Assembly: GCA_963565915.1 (NCBI GenBank)
Contig: OY751487.1
Location: 4,340,001-4,404,000 of the forward strand
DNA from: Entoloma clypeatum
Lineage: Eukaryota > Basidiomycota > Agaricomycetes > Agaricales > Entolomataceae
Direction: 5' to 3'
DNA length: 64,000 nt
Position 1 is the stretch's first letter; every line of letters starts with the position of its first letter. The notes beneath the pieces were generated by a model that saw only the letters and a list, made by a program, of their open reading frames with translations, searched no databases and had not been told where the DNA came from. This document shows positions 46,543 to 56,529 of this stretch, one piece after another. The position numbers were made by a program, and so were the translations under genes.

Positions 46543-48625
46543 ATGACTATCGACGCTGCTCCTGGGGTAACGGAAGAATGGCGGTTTGAGCCTGGGGCTT
46601 TGCTAGGCGAAGGAGGCTATGTACATATTCCCCCACATCCCTTCTGAACTTCTTCAGGTCTGACTATTCGGACAGGGACGCGTATACAAAGCCACAGAAA
46701 AATCTACCGGTAGAGTCGTGGCGCTGAAGAAGTCAAGAGCATCTTTAATGCTCAACCACACAATCTTGAACCACGAACGGATCGTCCTGCAGCGTTTGAA
46801 AGGCCACCCTTCCATCCCAGCCGTGCTCGCCTATGGTCGAGTCATACATTTCGAGTATATCGCCTTGGAGTGCATGGGGAAGAGCTTCGATAACATCCAC
46901 TCCCCGCTTTCCCCAGTGAACGTTGTGTTAGTTGCAGATCAGATGGTGAGCAAGTCGTCATCCTTCAATCACAGCTCAGCGTTTCATTTTTCATTTTCTT
47001 CATGAAGATTTCAGCCCTTCAACATATACACAAGCATGGGCTCATCCACTGTGACATCAAACCAAGCAACATACTTCTCCATCCAACTGACCAAAGCCAG
47101 GTGTACCTGATTGACTATGGCTTGACTAGAGTTGTCGCCTCCAATACTGAAACACTCTCTTCACAAACGCCGGTTCACCATTTGGTCGGTACACTGTCCT
47201 ATGCCAGCTTGCACATGCATTATGGAATCGGTAGGCTGAAGAATAATAACCGGATCCAACGTCAGTCTGACCCGCCTCCTAGCTCCGGCACAACGTGACG
47301 ACATAGAATCTCTTGGCTATACCCTCGCAAAATTTGCATCCGGAGACCTCCCATGGACGCGGCACGAGGGACATGGAACGAGCAGGATCAGATGCGACCA
47401 AGTTCGCCTCAAGAAGGAAAATTACACTGGTGCCGATCTCGCTCCTTCAGGCCTTCCCTTCATCGGTCAAATGATCGATCATGCACGTACCCTGGAATTT
47501 AGTCAAGCACCAGACTATGAACTGCTCCAACATCGAGTTCTTGAAACTCGCGTCCAAGCGGGTATACCCGACTCTGCGCCTGTCGAGCCATGGGACTATG
47601 TAGATAACGGGCTTGGTCAGTCGCTCCTTCACCAAGAGTGCTGTGCATAATCATGTTGTTCTACTCTAGAAGTCCCTGAACTCGATCCGTATATTGACCA
47701 GTTCCCTACGCCCTCCAATCACGGATTTAGTCTCCACCGTGGCCAAATAATCTGCTGTCAGCTCAACGTCCGCTCCACCCTCGAAGGCTACTCCGCCCGC
47801 GCCGTCGATGCGTCTGGGTTCTGGCACGACCCTGCCTTCGCCACCCAAATATGGGACACGGAAGTCCGTCCCACCATCGTGGTGGGTGTGGAAGACCATC
47901 GATACTACAAGAATGTTTTGAAATTTTCGGCTGTCTGTATCGGAAGGGGAGTCTTGAGCCCGTCGGACCCCAATGTCGTTCCCATATCTAGGTTGCGCTC
48001 GGAGGGGTATGTTACGCCGAACCCTGAGTGGCCGTTGGAGGATTCGTATTGCTATGTGTACCCCGAGCTGGTAGAGTTCTTGTGTTATCCTGGGGAGGTA
48101 TGTGATCTTTTTCGTGCTTATCTCATATGACGATGAAATTGTAAATTATAGAATTCGCCTATCACATCGCATTGGACGATCAGCGACGCTGATGTCGACC
48201 TCCTCTTAGACAAGCTGGATTTCCAACGGGAGGAGCCCCTGAAGTACTATGCTAGAGAGCTCGACACATTTGCAAGAGTCACTTCTTTCAATCCCATACA
48301 TGTCGATAAAACCGGTTCGGCCACGACCGATGTTCAGATCAGTTGGACGGGTACACATGCCTGGGACGATGAATTCCTCCGTCTCGCGGACCAGTACCAC
48401 GACTGCGAGCTCGGCGGGATGCCCAGCGACGATGGTGGCGGGTTGAGTGATAGCTATCACGCACGGGATCATTCTCTGTGGGAGTTTGCGCAGCATGAAA
48501 TGGACGCGGAGGTGTGGGGAGGTTTGGCCAAGTCCGAGTCGGGGAGCGACTCGGGAAACGTGAATGGTGGGTTGCCTGTTATTGTAGAGGTTGATAGGGA
48601 GCCGACTTGGGAATTGTCGCGTTAG
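46543..48625 (+). CDS. Casein kinase 1-like protein kinase with long C-terminal region
   Basis: About 600 residues in six or so exons, from MTIDAAPGVTEEWRFEPGAL at 46543. Glycine loop LLGEGGYGRVYKA (across an intron), beta-3 Lys in RVVALKKSRAS, catalytic loop IHCDIKPSNIL, then LIDYGLTR, with DYG where DFG is usual. GTLSYASLHMHYGI resembles the CK1 signature GTxRYAS...H.GI, and RRDD-like QRDDIESLGYTLAKFASGDLPW follows, as in CK1. The C-terminal 300 residues have no recognised domain (RGQIICCQLNVRSTLEGYSA, VGVEDHRYYKNVLKFS). The catalytic residues are present, so it is probably active. Confidence 0.85.
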
Positions 48626-49183
48626 GCTTTGCTTAAGCAGTCCTAGTTAGTAGGTTCTGGTTCTGGGCCGTACGAATGGCGATGTGGGCGCCACACACGA
48701 CATGCAGATGAAGAGCTAGTGAAGAGCATATGGATCACCATGCTTGTGTGAGCGAATTACCAAATGCGTACACTCGACAACTTCACAAATAATTACCTTG
48801 GCAGTCCCATGGTTTCATAGGTATGAGCACAACATCCAGTACTGTACCACGGTACGCCACTCCGAGTCACGGCCCGCATAAGTAATAACGGCTGTTTCAT
48901 TGTCATCAATTGCCACGATTCTCGAAAGAAGCCTGAAGGACCCTGGTGCCAAGTGGCCCTGCCCCTGGTCCCGGTCCCTGGAGATTGGCTGCAGATCTAT
49001 TCGGATCTACGTACTCACAGTGTCCCCCCCAGATCAAGTATCATTATCATCATGTCGCAGCGACTGACCCTCCTTTACTGACCCTCGAGTCTTGACCACC
49101 ATCTCCACCGTCAAGTAAAGCATTGGGACCTAGAGGAACACAACCGAATCTCTCAAGTCATACGGCTCTGCCATTCCAGCCCG
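48626..49183. other. Intergenic, no gene recognised
   Basis: About 560 bp upstream of the first seven-helix gene; nothing distinctive seen. Confidence 0.45.
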
Positions 49184-50507
49184 ATGCCAGAAGTCACATC
49201 CATGACACCCCCTGGTGTCTTGCGACCTTCATCCGTGTTCACCGTGAATTGCATAACATGTGAGGCGGATTTGAACATTTCAAGCCTATGCACCAAGTAC
49301 TGACTGTATGCTTTGCCTCAGTCTCGGCCCTTGCATTTCAGACATATGAATGGTTGAGTGCCTTTCCCTTTGAAGCAGAGCACATCTGGAGGTTAGTTAT
49401 GGACGATCATCGTTTTAAGCCTTAGCCATACTAGACAGTCCTTTCCAGCAAGCCAGTCTCGTTGACTATCAAGTGGAGATACCTGTGGTCTCGGTATTTC
49501 GGCCTGGTGGCGCAATTGTGAGTACTATGATGTTTGTGGATGACGTTGGCAATTGACAACTACGAATCTTGTTGTTTTTCCAGGACGTACTGTATCTTCT
49601 ATGCGCATGTGCAAGGTGACAGTACAGTTCCCGTCGCTTCGTGTCGGAGGTTCTATCTTGTCTTCATTCTCATGTGGCAAAGCCTTGCATTTTCTCTCAC
49701 CAGGAGTTCGAGAGAGAGTCGTGAGACGGTCCTAAACACTCTTTCCATTGTGACTTGCTCATGCGTTATAGTGATTAAACTCCACAGCCAACGTCCCAGA
49801 ATCGCGACCTTTCTGAATATTCTTTCGAACGCCGAATCTATCATTACCTTTTTTTGCGGTGTCCCGATCAGTCAAAGGATGGAGTTTGTAGGAGCATGCC
49901 TCGTAAAGGATGTTCCTCGCCTTACCGTCTATCTTGTGTATGTACTGCTGGCCATTCATATCACCGCGCACACAGTTGACCATTTACCGCAGCATAATGC
50001 GTATCGCCATTCAAGCCATATTCTGGGCACTCGCAGTCCCGGAATCTCTCGTAAGCAACAGTCTGTCGCCGAGGCATGCTCTTCACGATGGGTCAGCCGT
50101 TTTTGGCGCTGTTTTTGGTATGGTTTGATTTGTACCAATGGCAAAAAATGTTCGCGCAAACAATTCTTATCCCTTGCAGTTCTCTTCACGAGTCTACTGA
50201 CCACCGTCCGCCTTTCAAATCTCAAACTGAATGTCATCACCATCTGTCAATGTATACTTCCGTGTGTCGTTATCATCCCGCTTTCGCACGAGTAACAGAA
50301 TGAAGCCTTTCATCTATAGGCTGGGCATCCTCATACTTTCATCTGTTGTACGTCGGATGGGCTCCTCGATTTTCTCGTCGGCTTATGTTGTTACACTGGC
50401 AGAACTGTCATATCATCAAGACAGAGACTCAAACACGAGATACCGCTGATGGATCAATGGTCGAGCTAACCACTCTTGTTGCGGAGCAATCTACAGGGCA
50501 AACTTGA
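49184..50507 (+). CDS. Multi-pass membrane protein, DUF6533-like, tandem copy 1
   Basis: About eight short exons, intact when spliced. Start MPEVTSMTPPGVLRPSSVFT, then VNCIT interrupted by an intron. The first membrane region reads FQTYEWLSAFPFEAEHIWSS, the pattern seen at the start of DUF6533 fungal seven-helix proteins. Further segments are TYCIFYAHVQGDSTVPVASC, FYLVFILMWQSLAFSLT, RIATFLNILSNAESIITFF, RIAIQAIFWALAVPESLVSN, FGAVFG and LGILILSSV. The tail NCHIIKTETQTRDTADGSM is hydrophilic, ending with TGA at 50505-50507. Each exon and splice phase has a counterpart in the copy at 51371-52675, which supports the model. The role is unknown; such proteins are suspected receptors. The DUF6533 link is by motif resemblance only. 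Confidence 0.65.
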
Positions 50508-51370
50508 AGGGGGAAACGCAAAATCGTCCGAACTTGGCGTTGCTACGGGGGCGGCGGTGGAATGTCGAGGGCGATGTCTTGGCTCTGGAGAGCGGGATGA
50601 TTGCAACTGTGGAAGCAATTTTGGCCCGAATTTAGGCAAAATGTTAGATGCCCCTGTTCGGAAAACTTGTGACGTCAATTTTTTGATGTTTTCTCCATCA
50701 TCTCTGAACGCTTTCTTGACGAACCTGCGGTGGATGTCATATTCAGCTTGGCCTCCTTCACAAGCTCCTTGGTTCCTGCCCTCGCTTTGCGTTATGTATC
50801 TGTCCAAATCCGTTTCGGATTACACCAAATGACCTTTGGACGAATTTCTTTTTTCAAAGACTACATATCCAGGGTCGTCGTCTCCGACATTCGCTGGAGA
50901 TTGCCATTGGATTTCCAGATCCCCGTCGATCCTGCCTCACTGAGTACACACCACACCGGAAAGGTAAGTAGACTAATCAGAGCTCCAATGTTCATTGTGA
51001 ATTGTATATCATGTATGGCCGGGTAAACATTCCTATATGTATTACATACGTTGACACCAAGTTTACACTGTTTCCAGCTGCAGGGTCGCACGACGCAGAG
51101 AGCCATCCCTCTCAAAGTGACTTTGAAAGCTGGAGCAGCCAATCAGATCCCGTTCAAACCAGTTTGAGAGCCGTGGCAAATATGCTCTATTCAAACTGCC
51201 ATCTACCATTTTCAATCATGTTTCCCAAGCCAAGACAGCCCTGTTTCGGCTGTTCCCTTCACAGTTTGTTCACATTCATCCCAGGATAACCCCCCACCGA
51301 ACGACGACGAACCACCGGACTCGGAGAGCCTTTGGGACCAACTCCGCAGGCCGGGATCCTGGAGCAGAAG
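50508..51370. other. Spacer between the tandem copies with an exon-1 remnant
   Basis: About 860 bp. At 50989-51020 the sequence reads MFIVNCIS followed by CATGT, matching the first-exon end of both neighbours (VFTVNCIT and MFIVNCVS), so part of a third copy was here. A minus-strand frame, 50466-50807, overlaps the end of copy 1 and has no recognised domain. Confidence 0.5.
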
Positions 51371-52675
51371 ATGACCCCAACTATGACTTTGCCTGGTTTC
51401 TTACCTCCGTCATCAATGTTCATCGTCAATTGTGTATCATGTCAGGGTGTTGAGATCATTAGCTTACGGTTGACACTGACGTTTTTCTGCCAGACTCTGG
51501 TGTTGTATTCCAAATTTATGAATGGCTAGATGGTCTGCCATTTGAAGCAGAGCACATCTGGAGGTCGGTCACAAATTCGTTCTCGGTCTCGAAGCCGGGA
51601 TAATTGATGATGTTTCCAACAGTAAGCCAGCGTCGTCAGGCGTCAAGTGGAGGTACTTGTGTTCTCGGTATCTTGGTTTCATAGGGCACTTGTGAGTACC
51701 AACCATTGGTTCGTAAAGCATATTTTCAATTGGGTTGCAACTTCCAAGAACTTGGTGCATCTTCTACACCCGAATCCAAGTTGCCGATACAGTTCCCCTC
51801 GCTTGGTGCCGAAGCTTCCATCGGACCCAGTTTTTCGTGTCGCAGATCATAATACTTTCTCTCCATGTCAGTGTGAGACAGCGCCGTACGTTTAGAACAG
51901 TCACTTCACATGTCGATGACTGATTATACTTTCAGTCATTGCACAACATAAGCGCCGTCCCAAGATCGCTGCATTCCTGAATATTTTAACTGCAATGGAA
52001 TTCGTCATCAGTGCGTTTTGGGGCCCCATGCTCAGTCAAAGGATGGAGGTCCTCGGAGCGTGTCTAATTCAGAGGATACCATATGACGCCATCTATCTCT
52101 TGTAAGTACGTTTGATTATTTCTGATTCTGTCATTGTTTGGTGGCTCTTTTTTTGACTGAGATCCCCAGTCTCCTGCGCCTCGTAATCAAAGGGATATTC
52201 TGGGCCTCTTCGCTTCCGAAAATCAAGGCAAGAAAGACTCTCCTACCAAGGCTCGCCTTCAAGGACGGCTCAACTGCTTTTGGCGTCATCTTCCGTACGT
52301 ATTCAGTCCGTGTATCTCATTCTCAAATCGAAACACATTCCACAGTTGCGTTCTCCAGCCTGCTAACCAACAGTCATCTCTCAAAGTTTGATTTCAATTT
52401 CACGACTTTCTATCAGTGCACATTTCCGTATGTTCAGAACACAGTTCCGAGGAAGTGATTAACCAGCAACCTATTCTCTAGAGTAGCTCTAGTCATCTTT
52501 TCATCTGCTGTGCGTCGTTTTAGCCCGCCCCTTTGTTCTTGTTCACATCTTCATATCATGAAAGGGCTGTCATATAATCCGGAACACGGAGCAGGTGGAC
52601 GATCGTCATGAAGATACCGGTATCAGGTCAGCCGTCGAGTTGATTCCCTTCATTTCTCTGCAACGTCTCGAATGA
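51371..52675 (+). CDS. Multi-pass membrane protein, DUF6533-like, tandem copy 2
   Basis: Paralog of 49184-50507 with the same exon plan. Start MTPTMTLPGFLPPSS, then MFIVNCVS. The next exon reads FQIYEWLDGLPFEAEHIWR, then TWCIFYTRIQVADTVPLAWC. A canonical GTACGT donor follows VRQR, and the next exon gives RRPKIAAFLNILTAMEFVIS, LRLVIKGIFWASSLPKIKAR and VALVIFSSA. The tail GCHIIRNTEQVDDRHEDTG corresponds to NCHIIKTETQTRDTADGSM of copy 1. TGA is at 52673-52675. No stop or frameshift remains after splicing, so both copies seem functional, but they are strongly diverged, mainly in loops and tails. Confidence 0.62.
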
Positions 52676-53088
52676 ATCGGGGAGGAACTCAACGGGTCGT
52701 TGATGGTCATATCGACACTCCCATTTGCCTGGATTTTTGTAACAGCTCGTGAACGAGAAGGATGCCTACTACAAACTCTGTAGAGTTTAACGATGGGTCT
52801 GACTTTGGCTGTCGCGTTTCCCGTGTTGTGGCCTCTATATTAGCTACTAATAGTCAGACTCGCGGTAGAGACCGGCGTCTGCTTTCGATCCTGTATGCGA
52901 GTCCCGCAAGAAGAAATGAACCTGTATGGCATGCGTAGTCTTTGCGTGTAAATAAGGTTATGTGAATGCCCGGAGAGTTTCAACTTCGAGTCTTGTGCCA
53001 AGTCTCCAACTGTCTCCATTCCTGTAAATATTTGGCGGCCTATACTCGCAGTCTTTCACAACTCAAATCCCATCTGCTACGAAACACG
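52676..53088. other. Intergenic region before the small Mif2-N gene
   Basis: About 410 bp. The plus-strand frame of the next gene is open from 52966, but those codons look non-coding. It presumably holds the promoter. Confidence 0.4.
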
Positions 53089-53448
53089 ATGCCGTTATCG
53101 AAACCCATCAGTCAAGGGCGACGGAGAGTTTCTCGACCGCATCCTCCATACAGAGGCGAAAACCTGGAAATCGGGCGAAGGACGGGCTGTTTGATTCCCC
53201 GAATCGACCGTCGAGGAAGATCATTCGAAAATTTCGAGGAACTACTCAAAGATGCTGATAGACTGCTAGACTCGGGAACGTCAAGATCATGGAGGAACCT
53301 GATGAGCTCTACATTCGCAGGGGAGAAAGGTGGTCTCGAGGAAGGATCCCCGACGCTGCTCATCGTATCCTCTGAGTCCTGTCCATCAATTTACGATCCT
53401 ACACCTGATAACAGCATCGACGACTCGTTTAAGGCTCCAACCATATAG
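53089..53448 (+). CDS. Stand-alone Mif2 N-terminal motif protein
   Basis: Single exon of 119 codons from MPLSKPISQGRRRVSR to TAG at 53446-53448. The segment RRRVSRPHPPYRGENLEIGR, RTGCLIPRI and FENFEELLKDADRLLDSG aligns with RRGLQKAHIPYRGDNPEVGK, KTGIAVQHV and FEPFEEIMQQADKRT of the complete Mif2 3 kb away. In Mif2 this N-terminal part contacts inner-kinetochore/Mis12-side partners (family knowledge). The CENP-C motif and the cupin are absent. A Ser/Asp/Pro-rich tail follows. The start at 53089 is chosen because it matches the Mif2 start, MPAPAPRKSS; an upstream in-frame ATG at 52966 adds 41 unlikely residues. The frame is intact, so it may be an expressed partial duplicate; a silent gene fragment is the alternative. 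Confidence 0.65.
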   Translation: MPLSKPISQGRRRVSRPHPPYRGENLEIGRRTGCLIPRIDRRGRSFENFEELLKDADRLLDSGTSRSWRNLMSSTFAGEKGGLEEGSPTLLIVSSESCPSIYDPTPDNSIDDSFKAPTI

Positions 53449-53548
53449 TATATGTATACGGCCAACAGCGTTTATATACATATATAGTATTTAAATGGTT
53501 ATTTACTATATATATATCATTAAATATATAGTTGTTATAACTCGGCGG
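53449..53548. repeat. AT-rich low-complexity spacer between convergent genes
   Basis: 100 bp almost entirely TA-type simple sequence (TATATACATATATAG and similar) between the stop of the Mif2-N gene and the stop of the hAT-fusion gene. Confidence 0.6.
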
Positions 53549-55180
53549 TCATTGCCTAGGTGCACCATGCTTTTGGCGGCATGGTTGTGGCGGGTTGGGG
53601 TCTAGCAAGCCACTCCGGATCCAAACCTTTGATAAAAGGGACTGTGTAATGGTTTGTGCCTTCAGAGAACACCGTAAGTCGCTACAAATATGTCGAGACC
53701 TCGAGAATGTGCGCTCGACTGACACACTCGTTGCAGGAATAGCAAGAAAATCACGAGCCATCTGGCGAACCGCAATAGCATAGGATCTGTTGTGTGTCTG
53801 GCGAGATTGTCAATAAAAAAAATGAGTGTATAACTGTGACGTACCTTCCACCAGCCAAGAGGGTCTTCGATGTCACCTTGCCCATTCTCAAACTTGAGAT
53901 ACCGCTTGACCTCATCCTGTAGAAGCTCATTTGAAGTACGAGGATTGGCTGAAGTAGATGGTATTGGTGCCTTGAAGCTGAGTGAACTTTGTAGCCACGA
54001 ACGGGAGCGCTGCACAGGTTGGACTTGAGAGCTCGAGTCTGTGCCCTCGCCCAAAGCACCCTGAGAAGATGCTGAAGCCATTGCATCTTTATGATAATTT
54101 TCGGCAACATGGGTAAATAAGACTTCAGCTTTCTCCCTTTTGTCTTTTCTAGCTGACTCTTCACCAACAGTTCCAAACCATGCAGTCCGATAATGTGGAT
54201 GTAACACTAAACAAGAGGATTCGTGAGTGAGTAATGTTCAGATCAAAATATGCTATACACTTGCCTGTGGCGATCCAATAGAATTGATTGGCCCAAGCCA
54301 GGTCATAATACTTGTTAAGTTTTGTTAATCCTGCTGCGGCCGCAAGCTGAAGTCGTGGCAAAAGAGTAAAGTCATTTGCGTGGGTGGTTAATTTTCTTTT
54401 CAGCTCTTCATACATTGGCAGCACAAACGGTATGGTAGGAACAGATGATTTCGACATCTGATTTGTTACATGCGTGAATATCTGTGACACGAAGGCGGGG
54501 TACAAACATGACGAGCAAGAATATTACCTTTGTTACGGGTCCGGAATCCTCCCCCTCGGCATCTTCGATGACTTCATTGCCATCAATATCATAAACATGG
54601 GTTGGCGAAGGCGGCTCGGGGCGTCGACGTTTTGGCGGCGCATATTCGCCATCTTCTTGGTCTTCCGGCACCGTGGCTGTGTGATGGATTAACTTGAGTT
54701 GGTATATCACGAAAGTAGATCTTACTCGAATGGGGCGGTAGAACAAGCTTCAAGCTCGGAGGGTTTGTCCTAGAGTCCATGAGTGAGATTGATTTAAGGG
54801 AGAAAAGTCACTCACAAAAGTTTCTTCACCTCAGATACAAGGCGTTCGATTTTGGGCCTTGCCGCTGTCCAAAGGATTGCTTGAGATAGAATAGATTGAA
54901 GGTATCCGAGAACCAGGTCCATCCCTAATGTGCCCCGCCGAATGTTCTTCAAGAAACCAGAGTCATCGCGGGTATTTTCGCCAAACAGGATGTCAAAACG
55001 GCGATTGAATGCTTCCCAGGGATCGGAATCGCCAGTAACAGGTACTTTCATGAACACAGTGTTGATCTGATCAGTAGCCGTGGCAAGTGGAATAGATCTG
55101 GGCAACTTGGGGATCAAAGAGGTGAGAGCGGTCACTTGGGAGGCAAAAAACGCGCGATCGTCCTGAGCATCGCCAGCCAT
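53549..55180 (-). CDS. Chimeric gene: unknown N-terminal region joined to hAT transposase C-terminal part
   Basis: About six exons give one intact frame. It starts MAGDAQDDRAFFASQVTALT at 55180, a helical region ending VSEVKKLL. Two short exons follow, the second with a KRRRP nuclear-signal-like stretch and an acidic segment (EVIEDAEGEDSGPVTK). The next exon begins IFTHVTNQMSKSSVPTIPF and continues VLPMYEELKRKLTTHAND, NKYYDLAWANQFYWIAT, VLHPHYRTAWF. All of this is typical of the C-terminal half of fungal hAT transposases. The last exon holds the dimerisation region MARDFLAIPATSVSVERTFS, RSRHICSDLR. BED finger and the first catalytic Asp residues are not present; the Glu of ERTFS remains. It may be a domesticated transposase fusion or an unusual hAT relic whose frame survives. 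Confidence 0.7.
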
Positions 55181-56529
55181 CGGAGAGAATGAAATTCGGA
55201 GCACTCGAGAAACATCTCTGCTTAAATTGTGCCATAGATTGCAACCAAGTACCAACACTTGAATTTGTCGTGAACAAATCATGGTTACACATATCTGAGG
55301 CTGAGTTCTGGGCAACTAATGGGAGGAATTGGAAATTGTTGGATGCGACGTGAAAGTCGGAGTCAAAGATGAAACGTCAAACGGTGTCACGTGCATAAAT
55401 GGCAGCCCGATGAACAACTGTATATACTATCTACCTACTATATATTTACTATATATATGCTTTTTTGCCCGAAGCCCTATACATATACATATACATATAT
55501 GGTATTTACTGTATTTATACAGTAGGTAGATAGCTCAGTTGGAGCCTTAGACTCGTTGGCTTCATCCTTCTCCCAATCCACCAGCATCTCTAGTTTTGTA
55601 TCCACGGACGACGACGACGATCGTTTCCCGATCCTACCACCCGAGACGTCGCTTGGCTGCACTCCCAAGGTTGCCGAACACCTTCAATTTGAAGTTCATC
55701 ATCTACCAGCGAACCGTACTCTGCGCCGCCGCCGCCATTCCTTTTGCTGAATCCTTGATGCTGCCTTCGCTCCTGTCATTTCGCCTCTTCTTGCTGCCAG
55801 TCTTGTCGTCGGTCATAATTAACAGGCGGCTCAGCTCAGTAGACATCCTATCAATCGAGTCCGCATAAGCTGTATCTGGCACAACTTGTGTTCCCCCCCT
55901 CCTTCGTTCCATCAAACGCTTGGATCGCCGCAGATCCTCGCTCGCAGCAAAGCAAGTTGTCTTTGACCTCATCGCGACCAATTCTCAATCGAGTTCTGTG
56001 GAATCTTTTCATCTTCGCCGCTTTGTTCGAACCATTTATCTGCACAGCAGCCATTCTCAGCGAAACCTCCCAACAAACCTCGCTGTCTTGTCAATCCCTC
56101 CCCGCGTCTGCTATAATAATCAAATTTCTTGTTAACACTTGTATCAAGATTGGACTTCCTTGGTGTGACGTACTATTTGAGTTTCCTAGGTGGACGATGT
56201 CCTCCCAAACTCGTGGTACGCACGACTGACTCCCTGACCTCACTGCACACCAGACATTGATTGCTGGTGAGGCAAAGTATTCGTCAGGTGTACTCATTCA
56301 CAGCAAAACTCATACCAAACAAAGTTCGATGTCTTGTCATTTCCTCGCCCACCGTGTTACTAGTCACTTGTTGGAACGAATGGGAACAGTTGTATAATAA
56401 TTACAGATGGGACTTATGTCGAAAAACATCCCAGCTTCCAGTCCGAGCTAGTTCAGTTTAATTGGCCAAATGATATAGAGCACCAATCCAATGTATGCAA
56501 CAGGCCTTCCTGCACAGCCAGTGTCTGCT
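55181..56529. other. Gap with AT-rich inverted repeat and possible gene debris
   Basis: About 1.35 kb. At 55427-55439 and 55521-55533 CTATCTACCTACT is present in inverted orientation around a TA-rich core with an ATACAT microsatellite (about 55482-55500). Further right, minus-strand frames 55668-55477 and 55981-55703 (RRNDRSEGSIKDSAKGMAAA; DVSGGRIGKRSSSSS) look like exons of a lost or unrecognised gene but cannot be joined with confidence. Nothing was seen from 56000 to 56529. Confidence 0.35.

Noticed and set aside
53449..53548. AT-rich block as a possible replication origin or centromere core
   Set aside because: Only 100 bp of simple TA sequence between convergent genes; nothing supports such a role despite the nearby Mif2 genes.
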